Source: Pseudobutyrivibrio sp. MD2005 (GTDB taxonomy: Bacteria; Bacillota; Clostridia; Lachnospirales; Lachnospiraceae). From it: a stretch of DNA of 64,000 nucleotides. A model generated the notes under the pieces. That model had not been told where the DNA came from, made no database searches, and saw nothing but the letters and a program-made list of their open reading frames with translations. Below are positions 34,707 through 42,661 of this stretch, piece by piece; within the stretch, counting starts at the first letter, position 1; every line of letters begins with the position of its first letter. Made by a program: the position numbers and the translations under genes. The stretch lies in NCBI RefSeq assembly GCF_000621865.1, contig NZ_JHXE01000013.1, positions 62,001-126,000 of the forward strand, given 5' to 3'.

Positions 34707-35363
34707 TTAAAAAAAATCGCATAAAAAGTCAAAAAGAGTCTTATTTGTCTGATTATTTATGCAGGCTTCCTGTTCAGCCATTTCTCCTGAATCGCCACAG
34801 ATATCAACACCAATAATCTGCCTGTTTGAAAGGATTTGTGAAATATAATCTTTCATTTTATCTAGTGTCATATCACCCTGATCCCAATCAGTGATAGCAT
34901 GGTCAGTGCTTAACACATCTTTATCTATTGATACGTAGATTGGCATATCAGTAGGAATAGTAGATATGTCTGGAACATCTCCAACGCCGAAAGTGTAGAC
35001 GTTCTTCATATGTGGAAGTGTTTCTGACGCTTCAAGCACCCATCCTCCGCAGGATGTAATATCACCAAAACTAGGAGGCTGATTGTCTGGGTGATGATCA
35101 AATAGTATTAGATTAAAATCGGTCTCTATTTTTGATAACCAGAGAAGGGAGAGATAGTGATAGTTTCCCGAATCTATAAAATGAATTCCATTTACAGAGG
35201 CAACGTCCATTTGTTTTAGAATCTTGGCTTTTGCCTCATCATCAAGATAACAGCGTGTGCCCTCTAAATCTTTGAAATCCATAATGTTTAAATTTTCAAT
35301 TGAATTGTAAAATGACTGATGCTCGTATGCATCAGTCATCTTCATTAAAGTTGTCATTATCAT
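34707..35363 (-). CDS. Arginase/agmatinase-fold protein
   Basis: About 218 residues of the ureohydrolase fold. The metal-site motifs LILFDHHPD and YVSIDKDVL..DWDQGDM correspond to the DxHxD and SxDxDxxDP motifs of arginases, but the protein is shorter than arginases (about 300) and the spacing is reduced. The start at 35363 overlaps the TrkH stop (ATGA), so it is translated with the potassium-uptake gene. The substrate is unknown. It could also be a formimidoglutamase-like or non-catalytic protein. Confidence 0.7.
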   Translation of the reverse strand: MIMTTLMKMTDAYEHQSFYNSIENLNIMDFKDLEGTRCYLDDEAKAKILKQMDVASVNGIHFIDSGNYHYLSLLWLSKIETDFNLILFDHHPDNQPPSFGDITSCGGWVLEASETLPHMKNVYTFGVGDVPDISTIPTDMPIYVSIDKDVLSTDHAITDWDQGDMTLDKMKDYISQILSNRQIIGVDICGDSGEMAEQEACINNQTNKTLFDFLCDFF

Positions 35364-36859
35364 TTTTTTAAAATTTTTCCTGCATTTTTTAGTTCTTTGC
35401 AACGTCTCTTAGAGAACAAATCTTTCCATATCACTGGATGGAAGAGCATAAGTATTGGGAATAATTCAAGTCGTCCTGCAAGCATATCAAATATCAAAAC
35501 AAGCTTTGATACATCTGAGAAGAATGCAAAATTGGCCGCTGGACCAACTAAACTCATACCAGGTCCAATGTTGCTCATTGTAGCAATGACTGCAGTAAAG
35601 ATTGTTGAAAAATCTAAGTTCTCAAATGAAAGTATAAATACGCTTACGAAAAATGTAAGCATAAATGTACCGAAAAATACATTGTTTGAACGGATTGTGT
35701 CATGTGTTACAGGCTTACCATCAAGGATTGTCTTTCTGACGCTGCGTGGATGAATATAGCTGATAAGCTCTTTGTGAACAGCTTTGCCCATAAGCACGAA
35801 TCTCGATACCTTGATTCCACCACCAGTGGAACCGGCACATGCACCAATAAACATTAACAGTACAAGCACACAACGGCTAGTCTGAGGCCATACAGCAAAA
35901 TCCGCAGTTGAAAATCCAGTAGAGGACTGGATAGATGTAACTTGGAATGCTGCTTTTGTAAGGGCGTCAAATAAACCAGCACTGCTGCCTAAAATATTGA
36001 ATGTAATGATTCCAATTGATGTCAAAGTTAGAAAAGTGTACATTTTAACTTCTTCCATCTTAAATGCTTCTTTTACATGATGGAACATAATACAGTAATA
36101 GAAGTTAAAGTTAACACCGAAAATAAACATAAATATAGCAACTATCCACTGACATTTAACATTGAATGCTGCAATACTGTTAGCATATATTCCAAAGCCT
36201 CCAGTTCCAGCTGTTGCAATTCCAGTGTTGATTGCTTCGAATGGTGTCATTCCTGCTAAAAGCAAAAGAATAATTTCTAAAGCTGTAAGACCAAGATAAA
36301 TTAAATAAAGCATCTGTGCGGTATTTCTTAACTTTGGAACAAGCTTTCCAACTGATGGACCTGGGGATTCAGCCTTCATAAGATTGAACTGAGAGCCATC
36401 TCCACCAGCAAGAGGGATTACTGTAAGTAAGAATACCAATACACCCATACCACCGACAAGGTGAGTGAAGCTTCGCCAAAAAAGAGAAGCATGGGTGAGT
36501 CGCTCTACATTATCAACAATGGATGCCCCAGTAGTAGTAAAGCCTGATACAGACTCAAACAGTGCATCGATATAGTGAGGGATTTCTCCGGTGATGTAAA
36601 GTGGAAGCGCACCAATTACTGATAGCACAACCCAGGATGCACCTGTGCAGAAGAAACCATCTTTTAAATAAAATGAATGATTCTTTGGTTTGAAGTAGCT
36701 GTTTGCAATGCCTATTATGAGGCAAGGAAAAGCAACAATCGCGTAATCAAACCAAACTGGCTCATGGTATATAAAGGCTACAAGTACTGGCAGCATCAAA
36801 AACAATCCCATAAAGCCCACAACATATCCTAAAATAAAACGTATAACGGAATGATTCAT
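35360..36859 (-). CDS. trkH: Potassium uptake protein TrkH family
   Basis: A 499-residue membrane protein with the four-repeat M1-P-M2 architecture of TrkH/KtrB channels. Selectivity-filter-like segments are SGFTTTGAS, GTGGFG, SSTGFSTADF and NIGPGMS. It conducts K+ into the cell, gated by the TrkA subunit encoded immediately upstream. The spacing to trkA is 6 bp. The C-terminus overlaps the arginase-like gene by 4 bp. Confidence 0.95.
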   Translation of the reverse strand: MNHSVIRFILGYVVGFMGLFLMLPVLVAFIYHEPVWFDYAIVAFPCLIIGIANSYFKPKNHSFYLKDGFFCTGASWVVLSVIGALPLYITGEIPHYIDALFESVSGFTTTGASIVDNVERLTHASLFWRSFTHLVGGMGVLVFLLTVIPLAGGDGSQFNLMKAESPGPSVGKLVPKLRNTAQMLYLIYLGLTALEIILLLLAGMTPFEAINTGIATAGTGGFGIYANSIAAFNVKCQWIVAIFMFIFGVNFNFYYCIMFHHVKEAFKMEEVKMYTFLTLTSIGIITFNILGSSAGLFDALTKAAFQVTSIQSSTGFSTADFAVWPQTSRCVLVLLMFIGACAGSTGGGIKVSRFVLMGKAVHKELISYIHPRSVRKTILDGKPVTHDTIRSNNVFFGTFMLTFFVSVFILSFENLDFSTIFTAVIATMSNIGPGMSLVGPAANFAFFSDVSKLVLIFDMLAGRLELFPILMLFHPVIWKDLFSKRRCKELKNAGKILKK

Positions 36860-36865
36860 ATCTGA

Positions 36866-38254
36866 CTACCTCAAAGTATCTTGTATTGTGGCAAATCCAG
36901 TGTGGGTGGTGACAACCATTACTGTATCGCCAACCTCTATTGTGTCTGAACCACTTGGAATGATGATTGTACCATTGCGGTTAATAAATGCAATAAGCAC
37001 ATTATCCTTAAATTGAAGAACTGAAAACGGTACGCCAGTAGCTTTAGACTTTTCGCTGATATTAAACTCAATTGCCTCAACCTGTTGATCGAATAAGTGA
37101 GACAGGGTAAGTATATCGTTGCCATCGCCAGACGCGCTTTTTGCACGGACATAAGCTATGATAGATTCAGCTGTAATGTGGCGAGGATAGATAATTGAAC
37201 CAAGATTCAACTGGGATATAACGTTGTCGAAATTGATTCTATTTACTTTGGTGATAACCTTGGCATTACTAACTTGATTAGCATAAAGAGTCAATAATAT
37301 GTTTTCCTCATCAATACCTGTAAGAGGAACAAAACTTTCTACATATTCTATACCTTCTTCTCGAAGTAAAGCCTCGTCGCCGCCGTCGCCATTAATGATT
37401 GTTGCCTTTGGCAGAGCAATAGAAAGCTCTTCGCAACGTGTTTTATCTCTTTCAATGATTCGGACAGAGATTTTGGCCTGCAAAAGAAGTTTTGCTAAAT
37501 AGTAGGAAGCTTTGCCTCCTCCTACGATAAGACAATCTTTTACCTGTCGTGTCTTAAATCCGATTTCATTTAAGAATGTACGGGCAAATCTTCTTGCACC
37601 AACGGCACAGACAATATCATTGGCCTTTAAAATATAATCACCAGTAGGGATGATAACCTCATCCTCGTGCTTTACAGCTGTGATAAGCACTTTGCTTGAA
37701 ATGTTTGAACTTAAGTCTCTTATTGTAAGACCATCAAGTACGTTGCCGTCTTCAATTTTGAACTCAACAAGCTCAGCCTGGCCGTGAGCGAATGATGAAA
37801 CCTCGAGAGTAGATGGCAGTGAGAGAATTGAAGAAATCTCTCTTGCAGCTTCTAGCTCTGGGTTAATAATCATTACAAGACCAAGCTTCTCCTGTAAATA
37901 TGAAATTTCCTTTGAGTAATCTGGATTACGAACTCTGGCTATTGAAGCACAGTCGCCCACCTGTTTAGCGATTGTGCAGCATAGGAGATTTAGTTCGTCT
38001 GAATTGGTAACTGCAATTATGAGATCAGCGTCTTTGATACCTGCCTCTACCTGAATACTGTAGCTGGCACCATTACCTTTGATACCCATAATGTCATATA
38101 GATTTGTAAGATAGTCTATTCTATCTTGATGTTGATCGATAATTACGATATCATGCCCCTCTTTGGAGAGTCTATCAACAAGAGTACGACCGACTTTTCC
38201 GCATCCAACGATTATTATTTTTAGTCCTCGTTTTGAGGATCTGTTAAAAACCAT
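36866..38254 (-). CDS. trkA: Trk potassium transporter regulatory subunit TrkA
   Basis: A 462-residue cytoplasmic protein with two RCK modules. The first NAD-binding Rossmann domain starts KIIIVGCGKVGRTLV and the second starts DCLIVGGGKASYYLA. TrkA_C domains follow each (for example VLDGLTIRDLSS, and GVPFSVLQFKDNVLIAF). It forms the gating ring of TrkH. ATG 38254 is chosen because GGAGGC lies 7 nt upstream; a longer frame to 38287 has no ribosome site. It is the first gene of the trkA-trkH-arginase-like operon. Confidence 0.95.
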   Translation of the reverse strand: MVFNRSSKRGLKIIIVGCGKVGRTLVDRLSKEGHDIVIIDQHQDRIDYLTNLYDIMGIKGNGASYSIQVEAGIKDADLIIAVTNSDELNLLCCTIAKQVGDCASIARVRNPDYSKEISYLQEKLGLVMIINPELEAAREISSILSLPSTLEVSSFAHGQAELVEFKIEDGNVLDGLTIRDLSSNISSKVLITAVKHEDEVIIPTGDYILKANDIVCAVGARRFARTFLNEIGFKTRQVKDCLIVGGGKASYYLAKLLLQAKISVRIIERDKTRCEELSIALPKATIINGDGGDEALLREEGIEYVESFVPLTGIDEENILLTLYANQVSNAKVITKVNRINFDNVISQLNLGSIIYPRHITAESIIAYVRAKSASGDGNDILTLSHLFDQQVEAIEFNISEKSKATGVPFSVLQFKDNVLIAFINRNGTIIIPSGSDTIEVGDTVMVVTTHTGFATIQDTLR

Positions 38255-38331
38255 TTTATTGCCTCCGAATATAATGATAGGGCACAAATATACCCATTCA
38301 TACTCTAGTCCAAAAGGGGAAAAAGTTCAAG

Positions 38332-38832
38332 TCATAAACGGACATCAACCTTACGTGTTATCCTTTTGGCAGCATCATAAACTTCTTTTAGGTATTTGGA
38401 ATCGTTATCAAAGAACTTTGAAAACTTTTCTGCCGAGTAAGTTTTTGAGGCTTTATCATAAAGTGACATAGTTCCAGTCTTATCTACACTAATGCCTATT
38501 TTTTGCAGCTCAGAAGAATATTCATTATTTAGTCTTTTTAGTTTTGATACAGCATTGCGCACAGAAGTGTCGCCAGCACCATATTTGTTTGCAGAAGTGA
38601 TAGCATTGTTCATGGTATCTGTAAAGGCCTGGAGCTTTTCTTGAATCTGATCTTTGGTAGCGCTTTCGAAATCGTATTCTTCAAGCTTTCTGACGGCATT
38701 GCGCAAAGCACTGGCATCAGCCATTGAAAGCGTACCAGTACTGGCAGCTTTTCTAGTAGCTCCGGTAGCCACAGAAGAATAGCTGTGATAAAACATTCTT
38801 AAACTTAATGAACTAGTTGCTGCAATATTCAT
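38332..38832 (-). CDS. Unknown protein resembling the FliD C-terminal region
   Basis: A 166-residue, helix-rich protein with no signal peptide. The late segment ELQKIGISVDKTGTMSLYDK to FDNDSKYLKEVYDAA resembles the C-terminal part of flagellar cap protein FliD, where a coiled coil precedes a LGI..D..G.L.D pattern. The start MNIAATSSLSLRMFYHSY recalls the Ser-rich starts of flagellin-like secreted proteins. It may be exported by the flagellar system or be an orphan relative. No flagellar genes adjoin it. The gene stands alone. Confidence 0.55.
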   Translation of the reverse strand: MNIAATSSLSLRMFYHSYSSVATGATRKAASTGTLSMADASALRNAVRKLEEYDFESATKDQIQEKLQAFTDTMNNAITSANKYGAGDTSVRNAVSKLKRLNNEYSSELQKIGISVDKTGTMSLYDKASKTYSAEKFSKFFDNDSKYLKEVYDAAKRITRKVDVRL

Positions 38833-38961
38833 AAAAACTCCTTTGTGTAGACTTCTAATTATTGTATCGAATAAAATCCTATTTAATTAAGGTTTTGGTT
38901 GAAGAAATCGAATAATTCTTATATACTTAATGAAATTAAAAAAGGAATTAAAGGAGCGTCT

Positions 38962-40509
38962 ATGAATCAGGAGAAAATCATCGTTATTGATTTTGGCGGT
39001 CAGTACAATCAGCTTGTAGCCCGTCGTGTAAGAGAATGTAATGTCTACTGTGAAATCTATTCTTATCGTACCCCAATTCAGCAGATAAAAGAAATGAATC
39101 CAAAGGGAATCATCTTAACAGGTGGTCCTAATTCATGTTATGAAGAAGGTGCGCCTACATACACTAAGGAATTGTTCGAGTTAGGCATTCCAGTGTTAGG
39201 TCTTTGCTATGGTGCACAGCTTATGATGCATGTACTTGGAGGCAAAGTAGAAAAGGCACCAGTACGTGAATATGGAAAGACTGACACATTTATTGATGGT
39301 GCAAAAAACACATTATTCGCTGGGGTTGAGGATTCAACAGTTGTTTGGATGAGTCATTTTGATTACATCTCGGCAGTAGCACCAGGATTTGAGATTATTG
39401 CTCATACAGCAGATTGTCCAGTTGCTGCAGCTGCTAACGAGGCTAAAAAGCTTTACGCTATTCAGTTCCATCCAGAAGTACTTCACACTGTAAAAGGTAA
39501 GGAAATACTTCATAATTATGTTAGAAACATTTGTGAAACAGCTGGCACATGGCGCATGGATTCCTTTGTAGAGCAGACTATCGGAGAAATTCGAGAGAGA
39601 GTTGGCGACGGTAAAGTACTTCTTGCTCTTTCTGGCGGTGTTGATTCATCAGTACTTGCGGCCCTTCTTGCTAAGGCTATTGGCAAACAGCTCACTTGCG
39701 TATTTGTAGACCACGGTCTTCTTCGTAAAAACGAAGGCGACGAGGTTGAAAGCGTATTTGGCGAGGCTGGTTCATTTGACATTAACTTCGTTCGTGTAAA
39801 TGCAGCAGAGCGTTACTACGCAAAGCTTGCAGGTGTTACAGAGCCAGAGCAGAAGCGTAAGATTATCGGTGAGGAATTTATCCGTGTGTTTGAGGAAGAG
39901 GCTAAAAAGATTGGTACTGTAGACTTCTTGGCTCAGGGTACTATTTACCCAGACGTTGTTGAGTCAGGCCTAGGCGGTGAGTCAGTTGTTATCAAGTCTC
40001 ACCACAACGTAGGCGGTCTTCCTGATTATGTTGATTTCAAGGAAATCATCGAGCCACTTCGTAACCTTTTCAAGGATGAGGTTCGTAAGGTTGGTTTAGA
40101 GCTTGGCCTTCCAGAATACCTTGTATTCCGTCAGCCATTCCCAGGACCAGGTCTTGGTATCCGCATCATTGGTGAAGTTACAGCAGAAAAGGTTCGCATA
40201 GTTCAAGATGCTGATTATATTTATCGTACTGAGCTTGCTGAGGCAGGACTTAAGAAGCTTCCTGATCAGTATTTCGCAGCCCTTTCAAACATGCGCTCAG
40301 TAGGCGTTATGGGTGACGAGCGTACTTACGACTACGCAGTAGTCCTTCGTGCAGTTGAAACTATCGATTTCATGACAGCAGAGGCTTCTGAAATCCCATT
40401 TGAAGTACTTCAGCGAGTTATGAGCCGTATCATAAACGAGGTTAAGGGAGTTAACCGCGTAATGTATGATTTGACAAGCAAGCCACCTGGAACAGTGGAA
40501 TTAGAATAA
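38962..40509 (+). CDS. guaA: GMP synthase (glutamine-hydrolysing)
   Basis: A 515-residue fused GMP synthetase that makes GMP from XMP, ATP and glutamine. The class I glutamine amidotransferase domain (1-200) has nucleophile C82 in GLCYGAQLM and the HPE of the triad in QFHPE. The ATP-pyrophosphatase P-loop is [10 protein letters not shown] near residue 225. The C-terminal dimerisation domain ends KPPGTVELE as in all GuaA. ATG 38962 has AAAGGAG at the right distance; a longer frame from 38899 lacks one. No purine riboswitch is seen upstream. Confidence 0.98.
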   Translation: MNQEKIIVIDFGGQYNQLVARRVRECNVYCEIYSYRTPIQQIKEMNPKGIILTGGPNSCYEEGAPTYTKELFELGIPVLGLCYGAQLMMHVLGGKVEKAPVREYGKTDTFIDGAKNTLFAGVEDSTVVWMSHFDYISAVAPGFEIIAHTADCPVAAAANEAKKLYAIQFHPEVLHTVKGKEILHNYVRNICETAGTWRMDSFVEQTIGEIRERVGDGKVLLALSGGVDSSVLAALLAKAIGKQLTCVFVDHGLLRKNEGDEVESVFGEAGSFDINFVRVNAAERYYAKLAGVTEPEQKRKIIGEEFIRVFEEEAKKIGTVDFLAQGTIYPDVVESGLGGESVVIKSHHNVGGLPDYVDFKEIIEPLRNLFKDEVRKVGLELGLPEYLVFRQPFPGPGLGIRIIGEVTAEKVRIVQDADYIYRTELAEAGLKKLPDQYFAALSNMRSVGVMGDERTYDYAVVLRAVETIDFMTAEASEIPFEVLQRVMSRIINEVKGVNRVMYDLTSKPPGTVELE

Positions 40510-40513
40510 TTAT

Positions 40514-40560
40514 TTAAAGCCATGAAAACATTGCAGTTGCAATGTTTCCATGGCTTTTTT
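40514..40560 (+). terminator. Terminator after guaA
   Basis: AAAGCCATG-AAACATTGCA pairs with TGCAATGTTT-CATGGCTTT around a 2-nt loop (a small mismatch divides the stem), followed by TTTTTT. Confidence 0.95.
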
Positions 40561-40603
40561 GTTTTCAAAGAGTATACAGCACCAATAGAATTGGAAGTGT
40601 ATG

Positions 40604-40632
40604 TTGACATTTGGGAATCCAAGCGTTATATT
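40604..40632 (+). promoter_or_regulatory. Consensus-like promoter reading into the inverted-motif array
   Basis: TTGACA (40604-40609), a 17-nt spacer and TATATT (40627-40632). Transcription from here would run through the repeat array at 40746-41028 before reaching the gene at 41048, giving a leader of about 400 nt. The stretch between promoter and array is T-rich and holds no gene. Confidence 0.8.
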
Positions 40633-40745
40633 ATTCACTATCATTTGTTCTTTTACAATAATATATCACATTTATGGCAGGTTATTTCATTTCGCCATAT
40701 TATCCCGTTGTGTTTTTTTTAGTATTTTTGTTATTTTTTTGCGCG

Positions 40746-41028
40746 ATGCAACCCATTGGCAGTTTTATTAACTTTGGGATGATTGCAATATTTTAGGTAT
40801 GCAACCCATTTGTTTGAAAAACTTGTTTGGGATGCATAGTTGAATTAGTAGATGCATCCCATATGAGAAAAAAAGCTAATAGGGATGACTCCAGTGATGC
40901 TTAAGTGGTGTTGTAGAGGGGAAATCAGAGACTTTTTTGGTAAATACATGAAATCTATGCAACCCAAAAGCATAAAAAGCGTAAATGGGATGCATAGTGA
41001 AAAAATAAAATAATTTTCATGCATCCCA
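40746..41028 (+). repeat. Array of alternating inverted ATGCAWCCC motifs with 53-bp period
   Basis: Nine copies of a 9-bp motif alternate in orientation. ATGCAWCCC starts at 40746, 40799, 40852, 40957 and 41019. The reverse form GGGATGCAT or a variant starts at 40776, 40829, 40882 and 40987. Each forward-to-reverse step is exactly 30 bp. Steps to the next forward copy are 23, 23, 75 and 32 bp, and the first three pairs repeat every 53 bp. Two perfect inverted repeats (TGGGATGCAT/ATGCATCCCA at 40828-40861 and 40986-41028) compete with pairs carrying one A-A mismatch (40798-40838, 40956-40996). Sequences between the motifs are unrelated to each other. Confidence 0.92.
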
Positions 41029-41047
41029 AAAGTAAAAAAAAGAAAAA

Positions 41048-41878
41048 ATGGATGATTTTAGAAAGGAATTAAAGGAGAGATTGAGAAATTATAGGAAAGA
41101 GCTAGAAGCGCAGTTAAGAGAACTAGATGTTTTGATAAAACAAAATGAGAAGTATCTGGCAAAACTAAGTAATCTACCAGAGTATGGAGTAAAAGCTACA
41201 ACTGTGCGAGGCTGTCAGCAATACTATTTGATAGATAAAGAAACTGGAAAGCGTGAATATGCAGGGCTACCAAAATTAAAGCTTGTAAAAAAATTGATTC
41301 AGAGGGATTATGCAATAGCAGTAGATAAGAAATTAGTTGAGTTGAGGAAGAAATTAAGCAAATTTATTGCAAATTATGATTCCAGTGAAATTGAAGATGT
41401 ATATGAGAAGTTGTCTGAGGCTAGAAAGAGCGTTATCGTTCCAATAATAGAGCCAAATGAAGCTTATATATATAGATGGATTGAGGCTCATCCTGGAAAT
41501 CAAAACCCATTTCCAGAAGAAGGTTTATACAAGACAAATCGTGGAGAGATGGTTCGCTCTAAATCAGAAAAGATTATCGCGGATGCATTGGAAAAGTATA
41601 ATGTGCCATATCAATACGAGCCTATGCTTGAGCTTGGATATAATACAATTTATCCTGATTTTGTAGTCCTAAATCTAAGAACACGAAAGACCGTATATTG
41701 GGAACATTTAGGCTTGGTTTCGGATATAGAGTATGCTACGAAGAATTTTAAGAAACTCCAAGACTATGAAAGAAATGGTTTTGTTTTAGGTAGAGATTTG
41801 ATCACGACTATGGAGTCTGCTGATACACCAATTGATGTTAAGCTTGTTGAAGAGAAAATAAAAGAGTTTTTGTTGTAG
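41048..41878 (+). CDS. PD-(D/E)XK-like nuclease-fold protein with N-terminal coiled coil
   Basis: A 276-residue protein. Residues 1-40 and about 90-128 are charged helices, probably coiled coils. Residues about 165-250 look like a PD-(D/E)XK nuclease core: E174 in RSKSEKIIADAL, then QYEPMLELGYNTIYPDF with D204, then YWEHLG with E219. The usual catalytic Lys position is Leu221, or is replaced by H220. I have the impression that similar proteins occur in several copies in Lachnospiraceae genomes; none has a known function to my knowledge. The start at 41048 has no Shine-Dalgarno sequence, unlike nearly all other genes here. It follows the inverted-motif array by 19 bp. Confidence 0.65.
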   Translation: MDDFRKELKERLRNYRKELEAQLRELDVLIKQNEKYLAKLSNLPEYGVKATTVRGCQQYYLIDKETGKREYAGLPKLKLVKKLIQRDYAIAVDKKLVELRKKLSKFIANYDSSEIEDVYEKLSEARKSVIVPIIEPNEAYIYRWIEAHPGNQNPFPEEGLYKTNRGEMVRSKSEKIIADALEKYNVPYQYEPMLELGYNTIYPDFVVLNLRTRKTVYWEHLGLVSDIEYATKNFKKLQDYERNGFVLGRDLITTMESADTPIDVKLVEEKIKEFLL

Positions 41879-41930
41879 GTTGGCAATATATAGAAGCATG
41901 AGAAAATACATAAGAAGCATGACTATAATT

Positions 41931-41982
41931 TATCCCACTATTATCTACAGTTTATCTGTAGATAGTAGTGGGATTATTTTTT
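41931..41982 (+). terminator. Terminator after nuclease-like gene
   Basis: ATCCCACTA-TATCTACAG pairs with CTGTAGATA-TAGTGGGAT around a TTTAT loop, followed by TATTTTTT. Confidence 0.95.
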
Positions 41983-42016
41983 AAAATTTGAATAGCAAGT
42001 AAAAGGAGAAGTATTT

Positions 42017-42661
42017 ATGAGTTTTTTTAGACCTGACAGTGAGTTTATGGAATTCTTAGGCAAGGTAACAGACTATATTATTATTAACATACTTACATTA
42101 GTTTTTTCTTTGCCAATAATTACCATCGGGGCTGCTCATACAGCAAAATTCTACACTTCAATGAAGATGGCTAGAGGTGAGGAACCTAGTGCAGTGAAAA
42201 GCTATTTTAAATCATTTAAAGAGAATTTTGTACAGATAACGATTGCTTGGATTGTTGTATTAATCATTGGAATTGTTTTAGCACTTGATTGGTACAATGT
42301 TTTCTATGGGATTGGTAAGAATATGCCGTTTATAGGAAAGGCTGCTTTAGGAGTAATAAGTTTTGTTGCATGGTCGGTAGCGTATTGCATGTTTGTATTT
42401 GAAGCTAGATTTAAGGTGACACTTAAAGAACTATTTAAGGCTTCGATGGTAATGGCACTTTTAAACTTTCCAAGAATGGTGTTGATTTTTATAGTGACTT
42501 TTTTGCCTTACATAATATGTGCATGGTATATCAGCTGGGGACTGGCTATATGGATTTTATGTACCACAGTGTCACTATATTATATTAGTAGAGAATTCAA
42601 TCATCAGCTTGAAATGGTTCAGGTAAATGATTCTACAGATGGAGGGGAATGTAATGAATAA
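42017..42661 (+). CDS. DUF624 (YesL-like) membrane protein
   Basis: A 214-residue protein with five or six hydrophobic segments. The start FMEFLGKVTDYIIINILTLVFSLPIITIGAA is the DUF624/YesL signature. These proteins occur in hemicellulose and rhamnogalacturonan operons beside YesM/YesN and LplABC, but have no proven function. That context is present here. The stop overlaps the start of the GH3 gene by 8 bp, so the two are co-translated. The ribosome site is AAAGGAG. It opens the xylan locus. Confidence 0.88.
   Translation: MSFFRPDSEFMEFLGKVTDYIIINILTLVFSLPIITIGAAHTAKFYTSMKMARGEEPSAVKSYFKSFKENFVQITIAWIVVLIIGIVLALDWYNVFYGIGKNMPFIGKAALGVISFVAWSVAYCMFVFEARFKVTLKELFKASMVMALLNFPRMVLIFIVTFLPYIICAWYISWGLAIWILCTTVSLYYISREFNHQLEMVQVNDSTDGGECNE

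Noticed and set aside
38833-38961. Possible purine riboswitch upstream of guaA
   Set aside because: I could not find the conserved loop-loop segments of a purine aptamer in this short AT-rich stretch.
40746-41028. Periodic motif array read as a CRISPR array
   Set aside because: The conserved part is only 9-10 bp and alternates in orientation, the spacing is not repeat-spacer-repeat of constant type, and no cas gene is near.
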